From assembly GCA_964626885.1 (NCBI GenBank), contig CAZVJA010000108.1:1-17010 (forward strand): a stretch of 17,010 nt of DNA, given 5' to 3'. Within the stretch, counting starts at the first letter, position 1. The number at the start of each line of letters is the position of its first letter. This document shows, piece by piece, positions 8,163-15,347 of the stretch. The notes under the pieces were generated by a model. It had not been told where the DNA came from, did no database searches, and saw only the letters and a program-made list of their open reading frames with translations. The translations under genes and the position numbers were made by a program. Origin of the DNA: CAZVJA01 sp964626885 (GTDB taxonomy: Bacteria > Planctomycetota > Planctomycetia > Planctomycetales > Planctomycetaceae).

Positions 8163-9650
8163 ATGAACCCGCTCACCGAAAATCAATTGCTCTGCACACG
8201 GCGGCACTTCTTCGGCCGAGGTGCAACGGGTATCGGTGTCGCCGCGCTCGCTTCGCTGCTGCAGCGCGATCTCCACGCGGGGGACGCCGCCGCCAATGCA
8301 ACTCCTTCCGAAGGGGTGCATTCAATCACCGGTGGACTCCCCAGCTTCCCGAACTTCGCCCCCAAAGCCAAGCGGGTGATCTATCTGTTTCAGTCCGGCG
8401 CGCCGTCGCAGATGGACCTGTTCGACTACAAGCCCAAACTCGCAGACCTCCGCGCCACCGAACTTCCGAGTTCCATTCGCATGGGGCAGCGGCTGACCGG
8501 CATGACCTCGAGGCAAGAAAGTTTTCCGGTCGCGCCGTCAAAGTTCCAGTTCGCGCAGCATGGGAAGTCCGGCGCGTGGCTCAGCGAACTGTTGCCCCAC
8601 ACCGCGCAGATCGCCGATGAGATATGCATCATCCGTTCGATGCACACCGAAGCGATCAACCACGATCCCGCGGTCACGTTCTTTCAGACAGGCGCACAAC
8701 TCGCGGGCCGGCCGAGCCTGGGAGCGTGGCTCTCCTACGGACTGGGAACGGAGAACAGCGATCTTCCCGCGTTCGTCGCCATGATCTCGCGCGGCTCCGG
8801 CAACCCGATGGATCAGCCCCTCTACGATCGCCTGTGGGGGAGCGGCTTCCTGCCGACGCAGCATCAAGGGGTGAAGTTCCGTTCGGTCGGCGATCCGGTG
8901 CTGTATCTCTCCAACCCGGACGGTCTCGACAAAAACACTCGCCGCCGCATGCTCGACGATCTCGCGGCCCTCAACCGCAAAAAGCTTGACGAATTCGGCG
9001 ACCCGGAAATCAGCACGCGGATCGCGCAGTACGAGCTCGCCTATCGCATGCAGACCTCCGTCCCCGACCTCATCGATGTTTCCAACGAACCGCAGCACAT
9101 CTTCGACCTATATGGCCCCGACGCGCGCAAGCCCGGCACCTTCGCCGCCAACTGTTTGCTGGCACGCCGGCTTTCCGAGCGCGGCGTGCGGTTCGTGCAG
9201 TTGTTTCATCGCGGCTGGGACCAGCACGTGCACTTGCCGCCGCAGATCATTGGCCAATGCCGTGACGTTGACCAGCCGGCCGCCGCCCTCGTGCTCGATC
9301 TCAAGCGCCGTGGGCTGCTCGACGAAACGCTCGTTGTGTGGGGGGGCGAGTTCGGCCGCACGGTCTACTGCCAAGGGCCCCTCACCGCCGACGATTACGG
9401 CCGCGATCATCATCCCCGCTGCTTCAGCATCTGGATGGCGGGCGGCGGGATCAAGCCGGGCATCACCCACGGCGAGACGGACGACTTCAGCTACAACATC
9501 GTGAAAGACCCGGTCCACGTGCACGACCTGCACGCGACCATGCTGCACCTGCTGGGAATCGATCACACCAAGCTGACGTTCAAGTACCAGGGACGCCACT
9601 TCCGCCTGACCGACATCGCCGGGAATGTCGTGCGGGAGCTTCTGGTATAG
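8163..9650 (+). CDS. DUF1501 family protein, Tat-exported (495 aa)
   Basis: Second gene of operon A. The N-terminus carries a twin-arginine signal: CTRRHFFGRG with R13 and R14, followed by a hydrophobic stretch to about residue 34. DUF1501 belongs to the alkaline phosphatase/sulfatase-like fold. Characteristic stretches are SGAPSQMDLFDYKP (about 79-92), WGGEFGRTVYCQG (393-405), GRDHHPRCF (413-421), and DPVHVHD (449-455). No enzymatic reaction has been settled for these proteins. GGAG (8153-8156) lies 6 bases before the ATG, an excellent ribosome-binding site embedded in the end of the upstream gene, so the two are co-translated. Its last 111 residues match the operon B homologue at 86 positions by hand count, the strongest sign that the operons are paralogous. 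Confidence 0.95.
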   Translation: MNPLTENQLLCTRRHFFGRGATGIGVAALASLLQRDLHAGDAAANATPSEGVHSITGGLPSFPNFAPKAKRVIYLFQSGAPSQMDLFDYKPKLADLRATELPSSIRMGQRLTGMTSRQESFPVAPSKFQFAQHGKSGAWLSELLPHTAQIADEICIIRSMHTEAINHDPAVTFFQTGAQLAGRPSLGAWLSYGLGTENSDLPAFVAMISRGSGNPMDQPLYDRLWGSGFLPTQHQGVKFRSVGDPVLYLSNPDGLDKNTRRRMLDDLAALNRKKLDEFGDPEISTRIAQYELAYRMQTSVPDLIDVSNEPQHIFDLYGPDARKPGTFAANCLLARRLSERGVRFVQLFHRGWDQHVHLPPQIIGQCRDVDQPAAALVLDLKRRGLLDETLVVWGGEFGRTVYCQGPLTADDYGRDHHPRCFSIWMAGGGIKPGITHGETDDFSYNIVKDPVHVHDLHATMLHLLGIDHTKLTFKYQGRHFRLTDIAGNVVRELLV

Positions 9651-9661
9651 ATGAGAGTCGG

Positions 9662-9680
9662 TCAGCGATCAGCTTTCAGC
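9662..9680 (+). repeat. 19-bp intergenic repeat, left copy
   Basis: TCAGCGATCAGCTTTCAGC, built from repeated TCAGC units. It recurs in inverted orientation at 10898-10916 with 17 of 19 identical positions. The two copies bracket the toxin-antitoxin and unknown-gene island. No transposase is present, so it is more likely a simple intergenic repeat than the end of a mobile element. Confidence 0.5.
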
Positions 9681-9757
9681 AAGAAGATGCGTTGAGATCG
9701 GCAATCTGGAAATTCGAGTGCGTCCGCGCTTGCTCCTGAAACCGGAAGAATCACCGC

Positions 9758-9786
9758 ATGACAGCCCTCGGTGGGGGATGTATACT
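9758..9786 (+). promoter_or_regulatory. Sigma70-type promoter of the toxin-antitoxin operon
   Basis: ATGACA (9758-9763) matches the -35 consensus TTGACA at five of six bases. TATACT (9781-9786) matches the -10 consensus at five of six. The spacer is exactly 17 bp. Transcription would start near 9793, about 30 bp before the antitoxin ATG. This is the best promoter in the window. Confidence 0.65.
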
Positions 9787-9788
9787 GA

Positions 9789-9806
9789 GATCGTGAGCAG
9801 ACGATC
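9789..9806. promoter_or_regulatory. Candidate operator of the toxin-antitoxin operon
   Basis: GATCGT (9789-9794), six bases, then ACGATC (9801-9806): a perfect inverted repeat that begins 3 bp after the -10 box and covers the predicted start of transcription. Type II toxin-antitoxin operons are usually repressed by their own complex at such a palindrome. That role is inferred from position; no binding domain was identified in the antitoxin. Confidence 0.45.
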
Positions 9807-9823
9807 CGCGAGGGAGATCATGT

Positions 9824-10042
9824 ATGCCTCAACTCCTAGACCAAGCCTACGCAGCTATTGCGCAGCTTCCAAAGGACGACCAGGAAGCCATCGCGGCCAT
9901 GATTCTGGAAGAAATTGCGTCCGAGGAGCGTTGGCAGCAGGCGCTCGCCAGCAACCCTGATGCGCTGAAGAAACTCGCCGACGAAGCACGTCGGGAGCAT
10001 CAGGCGGGAAAGACAAACCCGCTGGACGCCGACAGGCTATGA
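9824..10042 (+). CDS. Putative antitoxin of a type II toxin-antitoxin pair (72 aa)
   Basis: A small, acidic, probably all-helical protein. The N-terminal part (about 1-33, LLDQAYAAIAQLPKDDQEAI) looks like a dimerising helical region. The part RWQQALASNPDALKKL (about 36-51) and the charged tail could wrap the toxin. I see no clear ribbon-helix-helix or helix-turn-helix motif, so the call rests on size, gene order and the toxin next to it. The ribosome-binding site AGGGAG (9811-9816) lies 7 bases before the ATG. The stop overlaps the toxin start as ATGA, the usual layout of antitoxin first and toxin second. The upstream promoter and palindrome suggest autoregulation. It could also be a general addiction-module component. 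Confidence 0.75.
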   Translation: MPQLLDQAYAAIAQLPKDDQEAIAAMILEEIASEERWQQALASNPDALKKLADEARREHQAGKTNPLDADRL

Positions 10043-10308
10043 AGTCGTATACAACGGCGCGATTTCAAAAAGCCTTCCGTCACCTTCCGGAACCGGTTCA
10101 GCGTCAGGCGCGAGCCGCTTACCGACTGTTCCTCAACGACCCTCATCATCCGAGCTTGCGATTCCGGTGCGTTCACTCGACCGAACCAATTTACTCCGCC
10201 CGTGTCGGTCTCAATTATAGGGCATTGGGAGTCCGCGACGGCGACACGGTCGTCTGGTTCTGGATCGGTTCACACGCCGAGTATGATACGCTCGTTTCAC
10301 AGCTCTGA
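10039..10308 (+). CDS. RelE/ParE-like toxin (89 aa)
   Basis: Length and pattern fit the RelE/ParE toxin superfamily: an N-terminal helical hairpin (ARFQKAFRHLPEPVQRQARAAYRLF, about 7-31), the segment DPHHPSLRFRCVH (34-46), then a beta-sheet core IYSARVGLNYRALGVRDGDT (51-70) and the C-terminal VWFWIGSHAEYDTLV (72-86). The YRALG and WIGSHxEYD motifs recur in small toxins of this type. Family members either cut mRNA at the ribosome (RelE-like) or poison gyrase (ParE-like); the sequence alone does not tell which. The gene overlaps the antitoxin by 4 bp. The frame is intact, with no sign of decay. Confidence 0.8.
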   Translation: MKSYTTARFQKAFRHLPEPVQRQARAAYRLFLNDPHHPSLRFRCVHSTEPIYSARVGLNYRALGVRDGDTVVWFWIGSHAEYDTLVSQL

Positions 10309-10357
10309 GAATGCAGCGCGGTTCGTACCAGAGTTCAAGTTCAACGAGTGTGGATGA

Positions 10358-10783
10358 ATGCCTGACATCAAGTGGGATGAAATTGACCTACTCGAATTCT
10401 TTGAAGTTGAGCCCATCGTGGGCGAGAACGGGGTATCACACCGCTACGAAGTCGTGCGAAATGGCTTGCGGATGGTATTCATTCTGGAACAGTACGATGC
10501 CCAGATTGAAGTGAGCTTGTATCGCGAAGGATCAGAAGTCAGCTTGTCCAGCTTTATCGCATACGTCCGTGGTGCAATCCGTCGCGTAAACGATGAACGA
10601 GGTGATTATCTTGAGATTAACGACTGCATTTTAGCTCCAGTTCGATGGTGGCACGTCTCTGTCGGTGCTCTATGGAGTCGCGAAGCATTCCCATTTTCCA
10701 TGCTGATCGTGCTCGAAGTGAAGCCAGACATCCGGATTGCACTTTACCCTTATAGCAGGCGGTGGGATGCGACGGTGGGCTGA
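10358..10783 (+). CDS. Hypothetical protein (141 aa)
   Basis: I do not recognise a named domain. The protein begins MPDIKWDEIDLLEFFEVEPI, has a likely beta-rich middle (YEVVRNGLRMVFILEQYDAQ and EVSLYREG), a hydrophobic segment at about 111-120 (FPFSMLIVLE), and ends VKPDIRIALYPYSRRWDATVG. It has neither a signal peptide nor a convincing membrane helix, so it is probably cytoplasmic. It starts 49 bp after the toxin stop on the same strand and may be read from the toxin-antitoxin promoter; no strong ribosome-binding site is visible. Base composition is clearly lower in GC than the surrounding operons: 28 and 29 of 60 bases on two lines counted (10381-10440 and 10501-10560) against 42 of 60 at 9421-9480. 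That supports separate acquisition. The reading frame is long and its overlapping alternatives look random, so I believe it is real. Confidence 0.7.
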   Translation: MPDIKWDEIDLLEFFEVEPIVGENGVSHRYEVVRNGLRMVFILEQYDAQIEVSLYREGSEVSLSSFIAYVRGAIRRVNDERGDYLEINDCILAPVRWWHVSVGALWSREAFPFSMLIVLEVKPDIRIALYPYSRRWDATVG

Positions 10784-10816
10784 ACAACGCAGTCTCATTG
10801 CTGCGCACAAAGAACC

Positions 10817-10839
10817 GGGGCACGCGAAGCCTTGGCCCC
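10817..10839. terminator. Stem-loop between convergent genes
   Basis: GGGGC (10817-10821) pairs with GCCCC (10835-10839) around a 13-base loop, in the gap between the unknown gene (plus) and operon B (minus). AAAA follows on the plus strand, while the minus strand continues with GGTTCTTTG. It may act as a weak terminator for either direction. The loop is long and there is no proper T-tract. Confidence 0.25.
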
Positions 10840-10897
10840 AGAAAACCATTGCCTGTTGTTCCGACACACGGCCAACTCCGGCTGCTGTAGACTGACC

Positions 10898-10916
10898 GCT
10901 GAAAGCTGACTGCTGA
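10898..10916 (-). repeat. 19-bp intergenic repeat, right copy (inverted)
   Basis: Read on the minus strand this is TCAGCAGTCAGCTTTCAGC, matching the left copy at 9662-9680 at 17 of 19 positions. The unit continues to about 10921 as a further GCTGAAAGCT, so this end holds a longer run of the same words. It lies just beyond the stop codon of the operon B DUF1501 gene, as the left copy lies just beyond that of operon A. Confidence 0.5.
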
Positions 10917-10926
10917 AAGCTCGCCC

Positions 10927-12396
10927 CTACGCCAACAATCCTTCGACGATCTTGCCGTGGATGTCGGTCAGGCGGAAGTCGCGCCCCTGGAAGCGGTAGG
11001 TGAGCCGCTCGTGGTTGATGCCGAGGCAGTGCAGGACCGTGGCGTTCAAGTCGTGCACGTGGACCGGGTCTTTCACGATGTTGTAGCTGAAGTCGTCCGT
11101 CTCGCCGTAGACGGTCCCCCCTTTGATGCCGCCGCCGGCCATCCACATGCTGAAGCAGCGGGGATGATGGTCGCGGCCGTAATTGTCTTTGGTGAGGCGA
11201 CCCTGGCAGTAAACGGTCCGGCCGAACTCACCTCCCCAGACGACGAGCGTTTCATCGAGCATGCCGCGCTGCTTGAGGTCTTTGATGAGCGCCGCGCACG
11301 GCTGGTCGATGTCGCCGCATTGCAGACGCATATCGGTCGGCAGGTTGCCGTGGTGGTCCCAGCCTCTCTGGAAGATCTGCACGAAGCGGACGTTTCGCTC
11401 GGCCATGCGGCGGGCGAGGAGGCAGTTGGCGGCCACGGTCCCCGGCTTGTGCACGTCCGGGCCGTACATGTCGAGCACATGCTCGGGTTCGTTGGAGAAG
11501 TCGGTCAGTTCCGGCACCGACGACTGCATGCGATACGCCATTTCGTATTGCGCGATGCGGGTGCCGATTTCCGGATCGCCGACGACGTCGAACTGTTTTT
11601 CGTTCAGTTGCGCGAGGCCGTCGAGCATTTGCCGGCGCGATTTCGCCGACACACCGGGAGGATTGGAAAGATACAGCACCGGGTCACCGCTCGAACGGAG
11701 GGCGACTCCCTGATGTTTCGACGGCAACCAGCCGGCGCCCCACAGACGCGAGAAGACCGCTTGCGCGTCGCGCTTGCTGCTCCAGGTCGAATGGAGCACG
11801 ACGAACGCGGGCAGGTTGCGATTCGCGGAGCCGAGACCGTAAGAGATCCACGACCCCATGCTCGGGCGTCCCGGCTGCTGGGCGCCGGTAAAGACGAAGG
11901 TACAGGCGGGGTCGTGATTGATCGCCTCGGTGTGCACGGTGCGGACGATGGCGATGTCGTCAGCCACGCTGGCGATATTCGGCAAGAGTTCGCTGATCCA
12001 TGCTCCCGATTGCCCATGCTGCTGGAACTTGAAGATCGATGGTGCAACCGGAAATCGCGCCTGACCCGAAGTCATGGTGGTGATCCGCTGACCCATGCGG
12101 ACAGAGTCGGGGAGATCGGTGTCAAACAGTTCAGGCAGCCTCGGTTTGTAATCGAATGTTTCGAACTGCGATGGCGCGCCGTTCATCGAAATATAGATGA
12201 CCCGCTTGGCCCGCGCGGGAATGTGTGGACTGCCGAGAATCCCCCCTCGCGGTTCGTCGGACGCTCCGCGCGTGGCAGCTTCGAGAACCTCCGGGTTCAA
12301 CAACGATGCCAGCGCCACCGAGCCGATGCCCGCGGCGGACCGCGATAAGAAGTAGCGGCGGCTCTCATTCAGCAGTTGTGCGTGTCGAGGATCCAT
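10927..12396 (-). CDS. DUF1501 family protein, Tat-exported (489 aa)
   Basis: Second gene of operon B and paralogue of the DUF1501 gene of operon A. ATG at 12396 is chosen over an in-frame TTG at 12429 because it places the twin arginines at R13-R14 (ESRRYFLSRS), exactly as in the operon A protein, and avoids overlap with the upstream gene. Motifs are NGAPSQFETFDYKP (about 72-85), WGGEFGRTVYCQG, GRDHHPRCF and DPVHVHD. The fold is alkaline-phosphatase/sulfatase-like; the activity is unknown and the location is periplasmic. It begins 7 bp after the stop of the PSCyt gene, and a short hairpin covers its ribosome-binding site. Codons for identical residues often differ between the two paralogues (for example around GGEFGRT), so the duplication is old, or the operons were acquired separately. 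Confidence 0.94.
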   Translation of the reverse strand: MDPRHAQLLNESRRYFLSRSAAGIGSVALASLLNPEVLEAATRGASDEPRGGILGSPHIPARAKRVIYISMNGAPSQFETFDYKPRLPELFDTDLPDSVRMGQRITTMTSGQARFPVAPSIFKFQQHGQSGAWISELLPNIASVADDIAIVRTVHTEAINHDPACTFVFTGAQQPGRPSMGSWISYGLGSANRNLPAFVVLHSTWSSKRDAQAVFSRLWGAGWLPSKHQGVALRSSGDPVLYLSNPPGVSAKSRRQMLDGLAQLNEKQFDVVGDPEIGTRIAQYEMAYRMQSSVPELTDFSNEPEHVLDMYGPDVHKPGTVAANCLLARRMAERNVRFVQIFQRGWDHHGNLPTDMRLQCGDIDQPCAALIKDLKQRGMLDETLVVWGGEFGRTVYCQGRLTKDNYGRDHHPRCFSMWMAGGGIKGGTVYGETDDFSYNIVKDPVHVHDLNATVLHCLGINHERLTYRFQGRDFRLTDIHGKIVEGLLA

Positions 12397-12397
12397 G

Positions 12398-12412
12398 AAA
12401 GGGTCATCCTTT
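12398..12412 (-). promoter_or_regulatory. Hairpin over the ribosome-binding site of the second operon B gene
   Basis: In the mRNA, AAAGG pairs with CCTTT around the loop ATGAC. The 5' arm contains the Shine-Dalgarno-like AAAGGA, the loop contains the stop codon TGA of the first gene, and the AUG of the second gene follows one base after the stem. Ribosomes finishing the first gene would open it, which is the layout expected for translational coupling. The stem has only 5 pairs. Confidence 0.4.
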
Positions 12413-15028
12413 GGTGACGGTTTCGTCAAGGTTCAGAAGCACGTTGGCGATCATCGTCCAGGCGGCCAATTCGGGGGCGTCGAAGGACGGATCGCGGGGT
12501 GAATCGCCGACCTGCAGGAGCTTCTCGGACGCTTCTTTGTCGGCCCGGAAGTCTTCGAGCTGCTGCTGGAGAACACGGTTGAGCACTTCGACCTCGTCGG
12601 CCCGCGGCTTGCGGGAAGTTGCCAGCCGGAAGGCGAAGACCATCCGTGCTTCGGGAGTCGTTCCCCCTTCCTTAAGAATTCGGCGGGCGAAGTTCCGGGC
12701 GGCTTCGACATATTGCTCGTCATTCATCAGCACCAGCGCTTGCAGCGGCGTGTTCGTCCGGCTGCGGCTGACGGTGCACGATTCGCGCGACGGAGCGTCG
12801 AACGTGATCATCGACGGCGGCGGAGAGGTGCGCTTCCAGAAGGTATACAGCCCGCGTCGATAAAGGTCGTTCCCTTCATCCTTTTTGAAGTTCGCGGTGT
12901 TGCTGCTGGTGTAACTGATTGCTTCCCACAGTCCGGACGGCTGGTACGGCTTGACGCTCTTGCCGCCGATCCGCTGATCGAGCAGACCGCTGGTGGCGAG
13001 CGCGGAGTCGCGGACCATTTCGGCATCCATGCGGAACCGCGGACCGCGGGAGAGCAATCGGTTTTCGACATCCTTCTGCAACAGTTCGGGAGTGACGTGG
13101 GACGACTGCCGATACGTGCCGGACATCACAATCAGCTTTTGCAGCCGCTTGACGTTCCAGCCTCCTTCGATGATATCGCGGGCGAGCCAATCGAGCAGTT
13201 CCCGATGCGACGGGTATTCTCCCTGCGAGCCGAAGTCTTCGGCGGTCTTTACGATGCCGACGCCAAAGTACTGCTGCCAGAAACGATTGACCGTCACTCG
13301 GGCGGTGAGGGGATGGTTCGGATCGACCAGCCAACGGGCGAGCGCCAGGCGATTCGGCGGGGCGTCTTTGGGCAAGGGGTTGAACGCCGCCGGAACACCA
13401 GCCGCAACTTTTTCGCCATGCTGATCGTAGTTGCCGCGGATGAGCACGAACGTTTCCCGTTTCTCGGGTGCGTCTTCCATGATCATGCTGACCGGGATGG
13501 TCTTGTCGAAATCCTCCACCGCTTTCTTTGCTTCGTCGAGCTGCTTGTGCAGCGGGTCAAATGTGGAACGGGTCGTCGCGCAGACATGTTCGAGATAGTG
13601 ATTTCGGATGAGCTTCTGCTGCTCGGGAGTCCGTTTGCCGCGCTCGACCTTGATGGCTTCCACAACCTGCTTTGGTGCGGAGGACTTCTCGGCCGCGCGC
13701 TGTTCCTCTTCCCAGAGTAGCAATGATTCCGCAGATGTCGCCGGTTTGTTCTCGACCGCGGCGCCGCCGGTCTGATCGCGGGGATCGGTGTAGGCAACCT
13801 GGGCGAGCGCATCCTGAATCGACTTTTCGATCGGCGTGACGCGGGCGCGCAGTTCGTCGAGCTTCGTCTGCTGTTCCGGAGTGGCGACTTTCGTGAACGG
13901 TGGGGGAACCAGCACATTGCCGTCGAGCCCTCGTTCCGTCAGATTATTGAAGTAGGCGAAGAGCTGGTAAAACTCTTTCTGCGTGACTGGGTCGAACTTA
14001 TGTTCGTGACAGACGGCGCAGCCCAGCGTCAAACCCATCCAGACGGCAGACACTGTTTCCACGCGATCGACCGCGTACCGCACGCGGAATTCTTCTTCGA
14101 TCGTCCCCCCTTCGCCGGTCGTCACGTTGCAGCGGTTGAAACCGGTGGCGACTTTCTGCTGGACCGTGGCGTTCGGAAGCAAGTCTCCCGCAAGCTGCTC
14201 GACTGTGAACTGATCGAACGGCATGTTTTTGTTGAAGGCATTGATAACCCAGTCGCGATACGGCCACAACGAGCGTTCGTTGTCGAGGTGCAGTCCGTGC
14301 GTGTCGCCGTAGCGGGCGGCGTCGAGCCAATAACGGGCCATGTGCTCGCCGTAGTGAGGTGAATCGAGCAGACGGTCGACGACGCGCTCGTACGCTTCGG
14401 GAGAATCATCCGCCAGGAAGCGGTCGAGGTCACTCAGCGTCGGCGGGAGTCCGGTGAGGTCGAGCGTCACGCGGCGGAGCAGTGTTTCTTTATCGGCCTG
14501 CGGGGACGGGGCAAGTCCTTCCCGTTCCAGCCGCGCGATGACGAACTGATCGATCGGGTTTTTCACTGCCTCCCGATGCGCCACCTCCGGTAGGGGTGCG
14601 CGCTCTGGCGGGAGGAATGACCAATGCTTCGCGTAGCTGCCCCCCTGGTCGATCCACTTCTTAATCAGTTCGACCTCGTTCGGCTTGAGCGTTTTGCCGC
14701 TGTCGGCCGGGGGCATTTTCAGGTCGGCGTCAGTTGTGACGATCCGCTGATAGACAGCGCTCTTGTCGCTCTGTTTCGGGACGATGCCGGCTTCGCCGGA
14801 TTCAAGCTTTAGTCGGGAACCTTCTTCCGTGTCGAGTCGCAGCCCGGCCTGACGTTCTTTCTCGTCGGGACCGTGGCATTTGTAGCAGGTGTTGGACAGG
14901 ATCGGGCGGATGTCCCGGTTGTAATTCACCTGCTCGTCCGCTCCGTGAGCCGGAGTCGTGACGGCCAAACTCAACGACATGGAGACGAAAGAAACAGAAA
15001 AAAGCACACCGCGTGAAAGCAGGGTCAT
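12404..15028 (-). CDS. Planctomycete cytochrome-type protein PSCyt1-DUF1549-DUF1553 (874 aa)
   Basis: First gene of operon B. Residues 1-30 are a signal peptide (VLFSVSFVSMSLSLAVTTPA, then HGAD). PSCyt1 lies at about 35-105 with C48-Y-K-C51-H52, at the same position as in the operon A protein. DUF1549/PSCyt2 covers about 157-365 and ends with a second CxxCH (C337-A-V-C340-H341, EHKFDP). Residues about 375-510 are a charged, probably helical linker that takes the place of the LamG domain. DUF1553/PSD1 covers about 515-874. It is presumably a periplasmic c-type haem protein working with the DUF1501 protein; the reaction is unknown. ATG at 15028 is preferred over TTG at 15034 because AGAGG sits 6 bases upstream of the ATG. 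The C-terminus (ANVLLNLDETVTKG) parallels that of the paralogue (ANLIFNLDEAITKE). Confidence 0.94.
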   Translation of the reverse strand: MTLLSRGVLFSVSFVSMSLSLAVTTPAHGADEQVNYNRDIRPILSNTCYKCHGPDEKERQAGLRLDTEEGSRLKLESGEAGIVPKQSDKSAVYQRIVTTDADLKMPPADSGKTLKPNEVELIKKWIDQGGSYAKHWSFLPPERAPLPEVAHREAVKNPIDQFVIARLEREGLAPSPQADKETLLRRVTLDLTGLPPTLSDLDRFLADDSPEAYERVVDRLLDSPHYGEHMARYWLDAARYGDTHGLHLDNERSLWPYRDWVINAFNKNMPFDQFTVEQLAGDLLPNATVQQKVATGFNRCNVTTGEGGTIEEEFRVRYAVDRVETVSAVWMGLTLGCAVCHEHKFDPVTQKEFYQLFAYFNNLTERGLDGNVLVPPPFTKVATPEQQTKLDELRARVTPIEKSIQDALAQVAYTDPRDQTGGAAVENKPATSAESLLLWEEEQRAAEKSSAPKQVVEAIKVERGKRTPEQQKLIRNHYLEHVCATTRSTFDPLHKQLDEAKKAVEDFDKTIPVSMIMEDAPEKRETFVLIRGNYDQHGEKVAAGVPAAFNPLPKDAPPNRLALARWLVDPNHPLTARVTVNRFWQQYFGVGIVKTAEDFGSQGEYPSHRELLDWLARDIIEGGWNVKRLQKLIVMSGTYRQSSHVTPELLQKDVENRLLSRGPRFRMDAEMVRDSALATSGLLDQRIGGKSVKPYQPSGLWEAISYTSSNTANFKKDEGNDLYRRGLYTFWKRTSPPPSMITFDAPSRESCTVSRSRTNTPLQALVLMNDEQYVEAARNFARRILKEGGTTPEARMVFAFRLATSRKPRADEVEVLNRVLQQQLEDFRADKEASEKLLQVGDSPRDPSFDAPELAAWTMIANVLLNLDETVTKG

Positions 15029-15347
15029 ATTCAACCTCTGAAACGCTCGGCGAAAATCGGGTTTTGTTCAACGAAGGAAATCAGCCGGGTTGGCTGTTCC
15101 ATGGCTGCGAGTTCATGGAGTGGCGGAGCAGTGCCCCGCACGGGGAGGGACGATCCATCGAGCGGGGAACTGAACAAAAGCCTCCAGTTGCCCCACCTTA
15201 TTTTATTCTACATTCGTCAGGCGGCAGTTGCAGCCCTTTCCCCCCTTCTCCAGACGATCGGAAGAGAATGCACCCAAGTCTAGGGCGCGAATCGGGACTG
15301 AATGCGGCGGAATCCCCGGGAAAATCGAACGTTGCGGAGAGTCGAAA
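15029..15347. other. Intergenic region upstream of operon B (319 bp)
   Basis: No gene is supported. It lies between the HEAT-repeat gene and operon B, both on the minus strand, and should hold the operon B promoter. On the minus strand TAGAAT (15205-15210) is a fair -10 box, with a poor -35 (CTGCAA, 15228-15233) at 17 bp; TAAAAT (15200-15205) is an overlapping alternative. Near the gene, CAGCC (15082-15086) and GGCTG (15092-15096) form a small hairpin, and CCCC/GGGG (15134-15145) another. I see no clear terminator for the HEAT gene. Confidence 0.55.
15200..15233 (-). promoter_or_regulatory. Weak candidate promoter of operon B
   Basis: TAGAAT (five of six bases of the -10 consensus) on the minus strand at 15205-15210, with CTGCAA (three of six for the -35) 17 bp upstream. 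It stands out as the only A+T-rich stretch of the region. The predicted leader would be about 170 nt. Confidence 0.25.

Noticed and set aside
9651..10926. Treating the island as a transposon or integron cassette
   Set aside because: There is no transposase or integrase, no target-site duplication was seen, and the 19-bp repeats are built of simple TCAGC units.
10957..12348. A 463-codon open frame on the plus strand opposite the DUF1501 gene of operon B
   Set aside because: It is an antisense shadow of a well-supported gene in high-GC DNA; its translation resembles no protein family and has no signal or motif.
12397..12429. TTG start at 12429 for the operon B DUF1501 gene
   Set aside because: It would overlap the upstream gene and shift the twin arginines away from the position shared with the operon A homologue.
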